Shown: positions 33,836 through 44,212, numbered from the stretch's first letter. The stretch: 45,097 nt of DNA from Maribacter aquimaris (GCF_014596745.1 NZ_JABTCF010000019.1:1-45097), one strand, 5' to 3'. The notes: generated from the letters alone by a model not told the origin. A program made the numbers and translations.

Positions 33836-33971
33836 ATAATTCCGATATGGAAAGGGTCAATTTCTAAATTTAATTATCTTAGTAAGGATAAATAAATCTC
33901 GGTGTCCCTATATATTCAACCTCGTTGGGGTTTTTTCAGTTGTGGGGGATCTTTTCAATTATGCACTTCCT

Positions 33972-36900
33972 ATGAACCCAAGACCCAACATACTTCTCCT
34001 TGTTTTTTTGCTTACTTTCATTTGCAATGCCCAGACCGAATCCGAAACATTCAAAAACCTGAAATTCCGGTTTATCGGCCCTGAAGGAAACCGGACCATT
34101 GCCATTGCCGGAGTACCCGGAAATACTATGATCAATTATATCGGTGCCGCTTCCGGAGGTTTGTGGAAAACCTCGGATGGAGGGGTAACATGGAAATCGA
34201 TTTTCGATGATCAGGATGTTTCATCAGTCGGTTCCTTAGCTATAGCCCCTACCAATCCCAATGTCATTTGGGTGGGTACAGGGGAAACTTTTATAATACG
34301 GCCTGCCCATGCCATGGGTGATGGTATCTACAAGTCTGAAGATTCAGGCAAGACATGGAAGAATATGGGCCTTGAAAAAACAGGCCGAATTGGTCGTGTG
34401 GTCGTTCACCCCACCAATCCCGACATCGTTTACGCCGCTGCCCTTGGACATACCTATGGACCCCAGCAGGAGCGCGGTGTGTACAAGACCGTTGATGGTG
34501 GCAAAAATTGGAAGCGCATACTTTTTATTGACGAAAACACCGGGGCTGCGGACATTGCCTTGGACCCTAAAAATCCAGATAGGTTATTGGTCGGCATGTG
34601 GTCTATCCTAATAAACACTTGGGGACTGAACAGTGGTGGTCCCGGTGGCGGCATCTACCGATCCCTTGACGGGGGTGATACTTGGCAAGCACTCTCAGAG
34701 AAAGGATTACCGGGAGGAAAGAATAATCCCGTTGGTAAAACGGGTGTTGCGATTTCGCATTCAGACCCCAATGTAGTCTACGCTCTTTTTGAAATTGATA
34801 GTCCATCCCTCTATAAATCGAATGACTTTGGTGAAACATGGACACTGCAAACGCGCAACCACGATATCAATGAGCGCGCACCCTACTATACCCGTATGGC
34901 AGTTTCCACCAAAGACCCCAATGAAATCTATTTTGCGAATGTAAAGTTCAGTACTTCGAAAGATGGTGGTAAAACCCTTAAAGGGGGCTATAAGGCAGGT
35001 GGTGACAACCATGATATTTGGATAGACCCCACTAACGCGGACCGTATATTGGTTGCCCATGACGGAGGTGCAAGTATAAGCCTTAATCACGGAAAAACCT
35101 TTCAAAGGGTTGTACTGCCCATCGCCCAAATGTACCATGTGGCCGTAGATGACCAAATACCTTATAACGTCTATGGAAACCGACAGGATGGATATTCCTA
35201 TAAAGGTCCCAGCAATAGCCTGCAAGGATATATACCAATTGGTCTATGGAAAGGGGTGGGCGGATGTGAAAGTGGATTCGCCCAACCGGACCCCTTTGAA
35301 AACGATATTGTCTGGTCGGGTTGTTATGATGGTGGACTCCAAAGGTATAATGCCAAAACAGGACATTCACAAGATGTCCGAGTATGGCCTGAATCAGGTT
35401 ATGGTTGGGCCCCTTCAGAAATGAAATACCGTTGGCATTGGAATTTTCCCCTTGCCTTTTCACCCCATGTAAAACATCGGGTATATGTAGGGAGTCAATA
35501 TGTGCACAAAAGTGATGATAATGGTCAAAGCTGGCAGGTAATCAGTCCAGACCTTACCCTAAACGATAAATCGCACCAACAAAGTTCGGGAGGCATCGCC
35601 AAAGATAATCTAATGACCTTCGACGGATCCACCTTATATGCCATAGGGGAATCCGGATTGGAAGCCGGACTTATCTGGGTAGGAACCAATGACGGTCAAG
35701 TACAGCTTACACGAAACGGGGGTGAAAATTGGACCAACATGACCCAAAACATCCCCAACCTTCCAAAATGGGGTACCATATCCAATATAGAAACCTCACG
35801 GTATAAAAAAGGGGCTGTATACCTTAGTGTTGACTTACACCAAATGGGTGATTTTAATCCTTATATCTACAAAACAGAGGATTATGGGCAACATTGGAAG
35901 TTGATAAGTGGCAACATTCCAAAATCCGTACATAGTTTTGTGCATGTCATCAAAGAAGACCCAAAAAGGGAAGGTATGCTTTACGCTGGGGTCGATAATG
36001 GTTTGTATATCAGTCAAGACGATGGGGAACATTGGATGCGACTTCGCAATAACCTTCCCCCTGCACCGGTATATTGGCTTGAAATTCAGGAACGCTTTGA
36101 TGATTTGGTTGTAGGCACCTACGGTAGGGGCTATTACATCCTTGATAATATTTCACCCCTGCGTGAATTCGATTTGGATGCCAAGGATAAAAAAGCCCAT
36201 TTGTTCAGTTTACGACAAGCGTATCGATTTCAAGAGCGGGAAAGTATAAAAACCGATGGCCCTAGTAACAACGCCGGACAAAACCCTACGTATGGGGCCG
36301 ATATCAACTATTATTTAAAAGATAGTACAGATCAAAAGGTGGAAATACAAATATTGGATGCCAACAATGAAATCATACGTACGTTAAAAGGTGAAAATGA
36401 CAAAGGCATACATAGGACCGTATGGAATTTACGCTACGAACCCACGTACAAGCCCAAATTGAAGTCGACCCCACCCGGAAGACCTTGGGTACAACTCAAT
36501 GGGGAAGGATGGCGCCCATTGGTTACATGGGATTTAGATCTTTGGCGTGGGCAATTCGGACCACGGGTAGTGCCCGACACCTATAAAGTAAAACTCATTA
36601 TTGGGAAGGACGAATATGTCCGTGAATTAAAAGTTCTTAAGGACCCTTCTTCCGAGGGTACTTTGGAAAGTATTCAGGAACAAGTGGCTTTTTCGTTGGA
36701 ATTAAGGGATGCCATGAACTATGCCGTTACCATGATCAACGATATTGAAACGATACGGGCCGAGTTGAATGAGGTCATTCCCAGCTTGAAACGTGAAAAC
36801 GATATTCAACGTGCGACAGAGCTTCGGGAAATGGCCCAAAATATAGCAGGTACACTGTATGACATACAATTAACCGGTGCCCGTGAAGATGCCTTTAGGT

Positions 36901-37133
36901 CTCCAATGAAACTATATGGAAGATTGAGTGCCCTGGCAAGCGATATTGGTTCCAATGGGGTAGATTTTAAACCGACCGACCAACAACGCGAGGTCTATGC
37001 CATTTTCAACAAGCGTTTGGAAAACGTAAATGAAAAGTTTAAAAAGTTCATCAAGGTTGATGTAAAACAATTGAACTCCCAATTGAAAAAGAGCAAATAT
37101 CAAATACACCTTAACAAGAAAATAAAATCCTAG
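33972..37133 (+). CDS. Large secreted BNR/sortilin-type beta-propeller protein
   Basis: A 1053-residue protein with a signal peptide (NILLLVFLLTFICNAQ). Residues 25 to about 730 hold many BNR/Asp-box repeats of the pattern S-x-D-x-G-x-T-W (LWKTSDGGVTW, IYKSEDSGKTW, VYKTVDGGKNW, IYRSLDGGDTW, LYKSNDFGETW, VHKSDDNGQSW, YKTEDYGQHW, YISQDDGEHW), typical of sortilin-like propellers. The last 300 residues are a helical region with an Ig-like strand part (VEIQILDANNEIIRTLKG). Such proteins are often labelled glycosyl hydrolases, but no sialidase catalytic set is evident, so binding is as likely. The ATG at 33972 is preferred over a GTG ten codons upstream because it starts the signal peptide. Confidence 0.9.
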   Translation: MNPRPNILLLVFLLTFICNAQTESETFKNLKFRFIGPEGNRTIAIAGVPGNTMINYIGAASGGLWKTSDGGVTWKSIFDDQDVSSVGSLAIAPTNPNVIWVGTGETFIIRPAHAMGDGIYKSEDSGKTWKNMGLEKTGRIGRVVVHPTNPDIVYAAALGHTYGPQQERGVYKTVDGGKNWKRILFIDENTGAADIALDPKNPDRLLVGMWSILINTWGLNSGGPGGGIYRSLDGGDTWQALSEKGLPGGKNNPVGKTGVAISHSDPNVVYALFEIDSPSLYKSNDFGETWTLQTRNHDINERAPYYTRMAVSTKDPNEIYFANVKFSTSKDGGKTLKGGYKAGGDNHDIWIDPTNADRILVAHDGGASISLNHGKTFQRVVLPIAQMYHVAVDDQIPYNVYGNRQDGYSYKGPSNSLQGYIPIGLWKGVGGCESGFAQPDPFENDIVWSGCYDGGLQRYNAKTGHSQDVRVWPESGYGWAPSEMKYRWHWNFPLAFSPHVKHRVYVGSQYVHKSDDNGQSWQVISPDLTLNDKSHQQSSGGIAKDNLMTFDGSTLYAIGESGLEAGLIWVGTNDGQVQLTRNGGENWTNMTQNIPNLPKWGTISNIETSRYKKGAVYLSVDLHQMGDFNPYIYKTEDYGQHWKLISGNIPKSVHSFVHVIKEDPKREGMLYAGVDNGLYISQDDGEHWMRLRNNLPPAPVYWLEIQERFDDLVVGTYGRGYYILDNISPLREFDLDAKDKKAHLFSLRQAYRFQERESIKTDGPSNNAGQNPTYGADINYYLKDSTDQKVEIQILDANNEIIRTLKGENDKGIHRTVWNLRYEPTYKPKLKSTPPGRPWVQLNGEGWRPLVTWDLDLWRGQFGPRVVPDTYKVKLIIGKDEYVRELKVLKDPSSEGTLESIQEQVAFSLELRDAMNYAVTMINDIETIRAELNEVIPSLKRENDIQRATELREMAQNIAGTLYDIQLTGAREDAFRSPMKLYGRLSALASDIGSNGVDFKPTDQQREVYAIFNKRLENVNEKFKKFIKVDVKQLNSQLKKSKYQIHLNKKIKS

Positions 37134-37204
37134 TACGTGATTTTACCGGTTGGCCTATTCCTAACCCAATATTTTGTCCCAATTAAAGTGAAAATCCATG
37201 CTTG

Positions 37205-37774
37205 TTATTCGATAACCGCAAAAGGTTGTAGCTCCTTAGCGCCCATCCTAATGATATTCACATCCAAGGATATGGGTTTTAAGGGTTGGTCTATGGAATC
37301 CCTTGGGCTATTCACAATAGCATAGACAACGTCCATACCTTTGATGACTTTTCCGAACACCGTATAATCACCATCCAATCGGTGCACCCCTTCCTTATTT
37401 TGAACGATATAAAACTGACATCGGGCAGAAAGTTTGTCGGGGTTGTTGTCCCTTCCTGCACCGAGTGCACCATAATCGTGTAGTAGTTTTTCGTTGAACT
37501 CCGGTTCTAGGAGATATTCAGGATCATTGAACCCTGCTGGAGTATCAGGGCACCCACCCTGTGCCACAAAATCGGGAATTACCCTATTGAAGGTAAGTGA
37601 ATCCCAATACCCGTCTTTTGCCAATTGCAAAAAACTTTGTTTGTGATTTGGGGTTTCATCGTAAAGCCAGACCAAAATTTCCCCTTTGGGTGTGTTTATC
37701 TGTCCGACTTCATAGCTCTTCTGGGTTCCGCAGGAAGACAGCACAAATAATATCGGTAAAATCAGTTTATACAT
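37205..37774 (-). CDS. Cyclophilin-type peptidyl-prolyl isomerase lipoprotein
   Basis: A 189-residue PPIase that speeds cis-trans change at proline bonds, probably in the periplasm. The start at 37774 gives MYKLILPILFVLSSCG, a lipoprotein signal with the lipidated Cys at 15. The cyclophilin core has FNRVIPDFVAQGGCPD (catalytic Arg), LGAGRDNNPDKLSARCQFYIV and GVHRLDGDYTVFGKVIKGMDV. The insertion EFNEKLLHDYGALGAG is as in bacterial secreted forms. An upstream in-frame start at 37840 would bury the signal and is unlikely. Confidence 0.92.
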   Translation of the reverse strand: MYKLILPILFVLSSCGTQKSYEVGQINTPKGEILVWLYDETPNHKQSFLQLAKDGYWDSLTFNRVIPDFVAQGGCPDTPAGFNDPEYLLEPEFNEKLLHDYGALGAGRDNNPDKLSARCQFYIVQNKEGVHRLDGDYTVFGKVIKGMDVVYAIVNSPRDSIDQPLKPISLDVNIIRMGAKELQPFAVIE

Positions 37775-38009
37775 GTTTTGAATTTTTTGGAAGATAAAAA
37801 AAAGCGGTAACAAAACCGTTACCCCACCTTTTGATTTCACTTCTTAATGGCACATCGATTGGTGGATAGTCCCCATAACCGGAAATCAATTAAGACCTGC
37901 GAAACTTTAGGATTTTTGGCAACCCTTTGAATGACAAGGAAAATAATACACCATGCCTTGTAGTTGACGCTTTGAAACCCTAAATTTAGTGACCCATAAA
38001 AACCATTCC

Positions 38010-38993
38010 ATGCGCACTACCCTTAAACTATTTTTATTCACTTTTGGTTTTACGATGATTGCCTTTGCACAGGAAAAAACGAATTCGCCCCAAAAAATAA
38101 GGGCGCTGATCATCGATGGGCAAAACAACCACGATCAATGGCCCAAAACCACCTTTATGTTGAAAAGGTATTTCGAAGAATCCGAATTGTTCGATGTGCA
38201 GGTAGAACGTACCGCTTTTACATGGAAGGGGGAGGAATACCTAACGGATTATACCATTTCAGGTACAGGTGATTCCGAAATTGTCGAAAAACCCATAACC
38301 GACCCTGATTATAAACCTGATTTTCACAAATACGACGTTGTCATCTGTAATTTCGGGTGGAATGCCGCGCCTTGGCCTGAGGAAACCCAAAAGTCTTTTG
38401 AGGCCTATATTAATAATGGCGGTGGTTTGGTGGTTTTCCATGCTGCGGATAACTCTTTTCCCAATTGGCAAGCCTACAATGCCATGATCGGACTTGGAGG
38501 ATGGGGAGATCGTACCGAAAAAGATGGACCTTATGTTTATTACAATAAAAAAGACGAGTTGATAAGGGATATGTCCCCAGGAAAAGGGGGTGCCCACGGA
38601 CCCCAACATGAATATCACATCCAGATTAGGAATACCGAACACCCAATTACGAAAGGTATGCCCAAGATATGGCTTCACACAAAGGATGAACTGTACCAAC
38701 AATTACGGGGTCCGGCCGAAAACATGGAAATCTTGGCCACTACTTTTGCCTCAGGGGAATTTAAGGGTTCCGCACGGCACGAACCGGCATTGATGGTACT
38801 TAATTATGGCAAGGGTCGTATTTTTCATACCATCATAGGGCATGCCGATTATTCCGTACAATGTGTTGGTTTTATCACGACCATGCTACGAGGAGCCGAA
38901 TGGGCGGCTACAGGAAAGGTTTCCCTGCCAATCCCAAATGATTTTCCTTCGGCAGAACAATCAAAAAATCGCGATTTTACGGCAAAAAATTAA
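38010..38993 (+). CDS. ThuA domain-containing secreted protein
   Basis: A 327-residue protein with a signal peptide (LKLFLFTFGFTMIAFAQ). The ThuA domain (glutamine-amidotransferase-like fold) starts at KIRALIIDGQNNHDQWP and includes YDVVICNFGWNAAPWPEE, NNGGGLVVFHAADNSFPNW and GKGRIFHTIIGHADYS. ThuA proteins are tied to carbohydrate use, some to ketosugar interconversion, but the exact reaction is not clear. The ATG at 38010 puts the signal peptide first; a GTG seven codons earlier is less likely. Confidence 0.88.
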   Translation: MRTTLKLFLFTFGFTMIAFAQEKTNSPQKIRALIIDGQNNHDQWPKTTFMLKRYFEESELFDVQVERTAFTWKGEEYLTDYTISGTGDSEIVEKPITDPDYKPDFHKYDVVICNFGWNAAPWPEETQKSFEAYINNGGGLVVFHAADNSFPNWQAYNAMIGLGGWGDRTEKDGPYVYYNKKDELIRDMSPGKGGAHGPQHEYHIQIRNTEHPITKGMPKIWLHTKDELYQQLRGPAENMEILATTFASGEFKGSARHEPALMVLNYGKGRIFHTIIGHADYSVQCVGFITTMLRGAEWAATGKVSLPIPNDFPSAEQSKNRDFTAKN

Positions 38994-39065
38994 ATATTTC
39001 CCTCGAAACAAAAGAATGGTATATATTTTTCTTCAAAGGCCCCAAAACCTTTAAAATAATCCAAA

Positions 39066-39081
39066 CCGACCCATCGGTCGG
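39066..39081. repeat. Inverted repeat in the intergenic region after the ThuA gene
   Basis: CCGACC-CATC-GGTCGG, perfect 6-base arms. A similar core (ACCGACCC / GGGTCGGT) recurs at 8869-8950. No T run. Confidence 0.5.
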
Positions 39082-39189
39082 ATGTACACGGTACAATACA
39101 ATTCCATAAAAGGTTTGCATAGGATAAGCGACCAGGAATATCCGTCTAGAGTCACTTATTCGGAGCCAATACCGTGGGCGGGAAACACG

Positions 39190-39209
39190 AACAGACCCGT
39201 GGGTCTGTT
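39190..39209. repeat. Perfect inverted repeat between the ThuA and aspartoacylase genes
   Basis: AACAGACCC-GT-GGGTCTGTT, 9-base arms, followed by only one more T. It could end either convergent transcript; a weak terminator candidate. Confidence 0.5.
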
Positions 39210-39273
39210 TAATGGGAAGGGCTCCAGGAACAAATACATTACGAAAGTGTCTTTTTTTCCAATAATCCTCTGA

Positions 39274-40245
39274 TCAAAGCGGCCTTCCAACATGAAAAAG
39301 GGCATCCCCCTGATTAACTACCGCTTGGTGGTTCACACTAAACACAAAACCATCGAAAGGTGCTCTTATTTTTTTATTTCGCTGGGCATAAGTATCGGTG
39401 ACAACACCCATTTCCTGACCTTTTCGCACTTCCCTACCATTGGTTATTTTTGGTATGAACATACCCGCCGTAGGGGCCCGAAGCCATTTACGATCACTCA
39501 ACATAACCGTTCCCGTTCGTTCAACATACATGGGGTCAATTTTGGAAATCATCTTAAAATGTTTTAAAACATTCAGGATTCCCTGTATCCCCTGTAAAAT
39601 GGAATAATCATCGAACCGCATACTTTCCCCAGCCTCAAATACAATGGTCGGTTTACCCATTTGAAAAGCTGCATTCCTAAACGACCCTTTGATCAATCGG
39701 GAAGAAAATGAAAATGGGGCATTAAAAATCTCCGCTAATTTCTTGCTGTTTTCATCATTCTTGGTAAAACGTATTTGTGGAAAATTATGGCGTTGGGCAC
39801 CCCCAGTATGTAAATCGATGGCAAAATCCATTTGATCCATGATCTCAGAAATATAATGATATGCCATACGACTCGCCATAGAACCCGACTTAGTCCCAGG
39901 AAAGCTACGGTTAACATCCTTACCATCGGGCACATCACGGGAAAAGTGTATAAAACCGAAAATATTTAAAATGGGTACTGCTATTACGGCCCCGATATCA
40001 ATTCTAAACTTTTTCTCCTGGATCATTCGACGTACGATCTCAATGCCGTTGATCTCATCGCCATGTAAACCCGCCTGAATCAACAAGGTCGGACCGGCAT
40101 GTTTCGCATTGAACACATATACCGGTATATCGATAAGCGTTCCTGTGGGTAGTCTATCTATACTTATTTTCACGAGTTTATCTTCGCCCGGGAAAACAGT
40201 CTCACCACCGATCTCGATATTTCTATTATCTTTTTCTTGGAACAT
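39274..40245 (-). CDS. Succinylglutamate desuccinylase/aspartoacylase family protein
   Basis: A 323-residue zinc hydrolase of the AstE/aspartoacylase group (M14-like). Zinc ligands are seen in AGLHGDEINGIEI (His and Glu) and a later His in DLHTGG. The C-terminal 80 residues resemble a lipoyl/biotinyl-like barrel (GREVRKGQEMGVVTD, APFDGFVFSV, VVNQGDALFHVG). Its start overlaps the end of the upstream rimK by 20 bases, so the two are translated together. That suggests an enzyme that acts on RimK products or related N-acyl/glutamyl amino acids. Confidence 0.88.
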   Translation of the reverse strand: MFQEKDNRNIEIGGETVFPGEDKLVKISIDRLPTGTLIDIPVYVFNAKHAGPTLLIQAGLHGDEINGIEIVRRMIQEKKFRIDIGAVIAVPILNIFGFIHFSRDVPDGKDVNRSFPGTKSGSMASRMAYHYISEIMDQMDFAIDLHTGGAQRHNFPQIRFTKNDENSKKLAEIFNAPFSFSSRLIKGSFRNAAFQMGKPTIVFEAGESMRFDDYSILQGIQGILNVLKHFKMISKIDPMYVERTGTVMLSDRKWLRAPTAGMFIPKITNGREVRKGQEMGVVTDTYAQRNKKIRAPFDGFVFSVNHQAVVNQGDALFHVGRPL

Positions 40246-41113
40246 TCTTTTCTACAAACAAGATTATTTCTTTGGCAATATTCACTCCAGTGGCCGCTTC
40301 GATACCCTGCAAACCAGGCGATGCATTGACTTCGATAAGCAATGGTCCTTTTCTGGAACGAATGATATCAACCCCTGCAACGCCCAAACCCAAATGCTTG
40401 GTTGCCCCCAATGCCATATGTTGTTCTTTTGGGGTAGGCACTATCGTTTCCGTAGAACCTCCGCGATGTACATTGGATCGAAAATCCTCTACATGGCTAC
40501 TTCGTTTCATGCTAGCCACTATTTTTTGGCCCACCACAAAAATCCGGATATCCTCACCATTCGATTCCTCGATAAACTTTTGGATTAGGATACTGGTATC
40601 CATCTTATAAAAGGTATCGATGATCGATTTTGCCGATTTTTTACTTTCTGCCAAAATTACCCCCAACCCCTGTGTACCTTCCTGAAGTTTGATAATAACC
40701 GGAGGTCCACCCAAAAGTTCGATTTGCTCCTCAATATCATCGGGATTAATGGAAAACAGGGTTTCTGGGATAGGTATGTGCTTACGCGATAAGATCTGAA
40801 GGGTACGCACTTTATTTCTTGCCCTTGTAATACCTATGGAATGGGCCGTGCTGAACACCCCGCTCATTTCAAGTTGTTTTACAATGGCAACCCCATGTTT
40901 GGTCACCTTGGCCCCAATTCGAGGAATAATGGCGTCAAAGGCATTCGTGATATCCTCATTATGATAATACACCTTAGGTTTACCCGAACCCAATTTTACC
41001 GAACATTTGGTATGGTCTATCAATTCAATATAGTGCCCACGATTTTCGGCCTCATCCGCAATGCGCTTTGTTGAATACACATTCATACTCACTGATAGAA
41101 GTCCAATATCCAT
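40226..41113 (-). CDS. rimK: RimK family alpha-L-glutamate ligase
   Basis: An ATP-grasp ligase of 295 residues that adds glutamate to a carboxyl terminus, in E. coli that of ribosomal protein S6. The N-terminal RimK domain is followed by ATP-grasp elements: PVIIKLQEGTQGLGV, IQKFIEESNGEDIRIFVVG, RSNVHRGGSTE and LIEVNASPGLQGIEAATG (Mg2+-binding Glu/Asn). Length and motif order match RimK well. The gene is the first of a two-gene operon with an aspartoacylase. No RimB-type retropepsin-like protease gene lies beside it. Confidence 0.93.
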   Translation of the reverse strand: MDIGLLSVSMNVYSTKRIADEAENRGHYIELIDHTKCSVKLGSGKPKVYYHNEDITNAFDAIIPRIGAKVTKHGVAIVKQLEMSGVFSTAHSIGITRARNKVRTLQILSRKHIPIPETLFSINPDDIEEQIELLGGPPVIIKLQEGTQGLGVILAESKKSAKSIIDTFYKMDTSILIQKFIEESNGEDIRIFVVGQKIVASMKRSSHVEDFRSNVHRGGSTETIVPTPKEQHMALGATKHLGLGVAGVDIIRSRKGPLLIEVNASPGLQGIEAATGVNIAKEIILFVEKNVPRKR

Positions 41114-41429
41114 ATACTACTATTTTTACCACGGGTAAGATCGTTGAAAAAAAAGAAACTGCCTAATTAAAAAAATAACCCGAAAAATAAGGCCACTTTC
41201 ACAAGATATTTCACAAAATAAGGCCAACAAAGAAATTTAATCCCTAAAAAATCCAAAATCCAAAACTTTATGCTGTTTAAGAAAGTGCTTAAAATCGGGC
41301 GTTTCAGGCATTATTCCTTAAACAGAGTTTTTTGGTGCTTAAAATGAGTCTAAATAAGCATACTTATGTCCTCCAAAACTTGTTCATAATTCCACGGAAA
41401 TGTAAATTTGCAGCCAAAATCAACAACCA
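41114..41429. other. Control region between rimK and sdhC
   Basis: This AT-rich region holds several repeats: AAATAAGGCCA twice (41185-41195 and 41216-41226), TTTCACAA twice (41197-41204 and 41209-41216) and GTGCTTAAAAT twice (41285-41295 and 41335-41345). It also holds an inverted pair CTGTTTAAG (41273-41281) with CTTAAACAG (41317-41325), followed by GTTTTTT, which could be a terminator on the plus strand. The sdh promoter is at its right end. No ORF. Confidence 0.6.
41380..41410 (+). promoter_or_regulatory. Promoter of the sdhCAB operon
   Basis: TTG (41380-41382), 20 bases, TAAATTTG (41403-41410): a full consensus match. It lies 19 bases before the sdhC ATG. Confidence 0.85.
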
Positions 41430-42107
41430 ATGAGCGGGTTCTTTAATTCTTCGATAGGTAGAAAGTATGCGATGGCGCTTTCTGCTTTTTTTCTTATTAT
41501 TTTCTTAGTCATTCATTTAGCGGTAAACATCACATCCGTTTTCAGTGAGGATTTGTTCAATCAACTATCCCATTTCATGGGTACTAATCCATTAATTCAA
41601 TTTGGATTACAGCCTATTTTGATAATTGGTGTCGTCTTCCATTTTGTGATGGGGTTTGTTCTTGAGATAAAGAACAAAGGCGCGAGAAACATTAAATACT
41701 TTAAGAACAATGGGGCTGCCAATTCCACTTGGATGAGTCGTAACATGATTTACAGCGGCTTGGTTATCCTAGCTTTTCTCGTATTGCATTTTATAGATTT
41801 CTGGATTCCGGAATTGAACACCAAGTATGTTCAAGGTGATATGTCTGGCCTTTTGGGGGATGGGGAAGGATTTCGTTATTTCGAAGAACTTCAACATAAA
41901 TTCGTTAACCCTGCCAGGGTGGGCGCTTATGTAGTTGCCTTTATTTTGTTGGCGCTGCATTTATTACACGGATTCACCTCTGCTTTCCAATCTGTTGGGG
42001 CAACCATGGGAAGAAGAAAAGTAATGCAAAATATTGGCAAGGCATATTCAATTCTAATTCCATTAGGATTTATCGTTGTTGCTCTTTTCCATCATTTTAA
42101 CCATTAA
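41430..42107 (+). CDS. sdhC: Succinate dehydrogenase cytochrome b subunit
   Basis: The membrane anchor of complex II, 225 residues with five hydrophobic helices, of the single-subunit di-heme type (as in Bacillus and Bacteroides), so no sdhD is expected. Candidate heme-ligand histidines lie in LVIHLAVN, VVFHFVMGF, LVLHFIDF and ALHLLHGF. It passes electrons between the SdhB clusters and menaquinone. It is the first gene of the operon, 12 bases ahead of sdhA. Confidence 0.95.
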   Translation: MSGFFNSSIGRKYAMALSAFFLIIFLVIHLAVNITSVFSEDLFNQLSHFMGTNPLIQFGLQPILIIGVVFHFVMGFVLEIKNKGARNIKYFKNNGAANSTWMSRNMIYSGLVILAFLVLHFIDFWIPELNTKYVQGDMSGLLGDGEGFRYFEELQHKFVNPARVGAYVVAFILLALHLLHGFTSAFQSVGATMGRRKVMQNIGKAYSILIPLGFIVVALFHHFNH

Positions 42108-42119
42108 TACCATTTACTT

Positions 42120-44135
42120 ATGTCTGTATTAGACTCAAAAGTGCCTGAAGGCCCAATTAAGGACAAGTGGACTACCTATAAGGACAAAATAAATCTTGTA
42201 AACCCTGCGAACAAGCGTCATATCGACATTATTGTTGTTGGTACCGGATTGGCAGGAGGTTCCGCCGCTGCAACCTTAGCGGAGCTAGGATACAATGTTA
42301 AAGCATTTGCCTATCAAGATTCTCCCCGTAGGGCCCATTCAATCGCAGCACAAGGTGGTATTAATGCCGCTAAAAATTATATGGGTGATGGCGATTCCGT
42401 TTATCGTCTGTTCTACGATACCGTAAAAGGAGGGGATTATCGTTCCCGTGAGGCGAATGTTTATCGTTTGGCCGAGGTGTCAGCCAATATTATTGACCAA
42501 TGTGTAGCCCAAGGGGTGCCATTTGCACGTGATTATGGCGGTTTGTTGGATAACCGTTCTTTTGGAGGGGTTTTGGTTTCCAGGACATTTTATGCCAAAG
42601 GACAAACCGGTCAACAATTATTGCTAGGTTGTTATTCAGCCATGAACCGACAAATTGCACGAGGTAAGATCGAGATGTACAACCGACACGAAATGCTCGA
42701 TGTTGTTAAGATCGACGGCAAGGCACGTGGTATTATTGCCCGTAATTTGATTACAGGTGAACTCGAACGTCATTCTGCACATGCCGTGGTAATTGCCACA
42801 GGTGGTTATGGTAATGTATACTTCCTTTCAACCAATGCTATGGGATCCAACGCAACCGCTGCTTGGAAAATACATAAAAAGGGTGCTTTCTTTGCCAACC
42901 CTTGTTTTACACAAATCCACCCAACATGTATTCCTCGTTCAGGGGACTACCAATCCAAATTAACCTTGATGTCAGAATCATTGCGTAATGATGGTAGAAT
43001 TTGGGTACCAGCAAAATTGGAAGATGCTAAAGCAATTCAACAAGGTAAATTAAAACCTACACAAATTGCTGAAGAGGATAGAGATTATTATTTAGAACGT
43101 CGTTACCCAGCCTTTGGCAACCTTGTACCTCGTGATGTTGCCTCAAGGGCCGCCAAAGAACGTTGTGACGCCGGTTACGGGGTAAATGCCACAGGAGAGG
43201 CTGTTTATTTAGATTTTGCCACTTCTATTGAGCGTTATGGCAAAGAGCAAGCCAAAATCCATGGTATTACCAATGCCTCCAAGGAAAAGATCACTGAATT
43301 GGGTGAAGCTGTTATAGAGGCCAAATACGGTAACCTTTTCCAAATGTACGAGAAGATCGTAGATGAGAATCCCTATAAAACCCCAATGATGATCTATCCT
43401 GCTACCCACTATACTATGGGTGGGGTTTGGGTCGATTACAACTTAATGACCACGGTTCCCGGTTTATATTGTATCGGTGAGGCCAACTTCTCCGATCACG
43501 GTGCCAACCGATTGGGAGCTTCTGCCTTAATGCAAGGTTTAGCCGATGGTTACTTTGTACTTCCTTATACCATTGGTGATTATTTATCGGATGATATTAG
43601 GACCGGGGCAATACCAACCGATACCAAGGAATTCGATGAGACCGAAAAAGAGGTTCGGGAACGTATCGATTTCTTTTTGAACAACAATGGGACTAAAACT
43701 GTCGACCATTTCCACAAACGCCTAGGAAAAGTAATGTGGGATAAAGTAGGAATGTCCCGTAACGCCAAAGCCTTAAAAGAAGCTATGGCCGAAATCAAGC
43801 AGATACGTGAAGAATTCTGGAAAGACGTCAAGGTTCCCGGTGGAGCCAATGAAATGAACCCGGAATTGGAAAAAGCAGGTCGTGTGGCTGATTTCTTGGA
43901 ACTTGGTGAATTGTTCGCAAAAGACGCCCTTATCCGAGAGGAATCCTGTGGTGGTCATTTCCGTGAAGAATCCGTTGAAATGGATGGGGAACAAGAAGGG
44001 GAAGCAAAACGTAACGATAAGGATTATGCCTTTGTTTCCGCTTGGGAATACAAAGGGGAGCCCGCAGACGCCGTATTGCACAAAGAGGAATTGGAATTTA
44101 AGGATATAGAATTAAAACAACGTAGTTATAAATAG
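42120..44135 (+). CDS. sdhA: Succinate dehydrogenase/fumarate reductase flavoprotein subunit
   Basis: The catalytic subunit, 671 residues, that interconverts succinate and fumarate. Visible are the FAD dinucleotide fold [17 protein letters not shown], the covalent flavin histidine in [21 protein letters not shown], the catalytic arginine region [26 protein letters not shown] and [13 protein letters not shown]. The long form (about 670 residues) is typical of the class with a single cytochrome b subunit. It lies in the TCA cycle and the respiratory chain. Confidence 0.97.
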   Translation: MSVLDSKVPEGPIKDKWTTYKDKINLVNPANKRHIDIIVVGTGLAGGSAAATLAELGYNVKAFAYQDSPRRAHSIAAQGGINAAKNYMGDGDSVYRLFYDTVKGGDYRSREANVYRLAEVSANIIDQCVAQGVPFARDYGGLLDNRSFGGVLVSRTFYAKGQTGQQLLLGCYSAMNRQIARGKIEMYNRHEMLDVVKIDGKARGIIARNLITGELERHSAHAVVIATGGYGNVYFLSTNAMGSNATAAWKIHKKGAFFANPCFTQIHPTCIPRSGDYQSKLTLMSESLRNDGRIWVPAKLEDAKAIQQGKLKPTQIAEEDRDYYLERRYPAFGNLVPRDVASRAAKERCDAGYGVNATGEAVYLDFATSIERYGKEQAKIHGITNASKEKITELGEAVIEAKYGNLFQMYEKIVDENPYKTPMMIYPATHYTMGGVWVDYNLMTTVPGLYCIGEANFSDHGANRLGASALMQGLADGYFVLPYTIGDYLSDDIRTGAIPTDTKEFDETEKEVRERIDFFLNNNGTKTVDHFHKRLGKVMWDKVGMSRNAKALKEAMAEIKQIREEFWKDVKVPGGANEMNPELEKAGRVADFLELGELFAKDALIREESCGGHFREESVEMDGEQEGEAKRNDKDYAFVSAWEYKGEPADAVLHKEELEFKDIELKQRSYK

Positions 44136-44212
44136 TAATACGCTGTTAGTGGGAAGTTTCTAAACGACTTTTCCCCTCTATCACAAAACGTATTGCTTAA
44201 TACTCATATAGT

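Noticed and set aside
33942-37133. Sialidase or glycosyl hydrolase activity for the BNR-repeat protein
   Set aside because: Asp-box repeats alone do not show catalysis, and no arginine triad or acid/base set could be identified by eye.
39082-39273. Short plus-strand frame after the ThuA gene
   Set aside because: No recognisable features, runs through inverted repeats and lacks a promoter; most likely chance.
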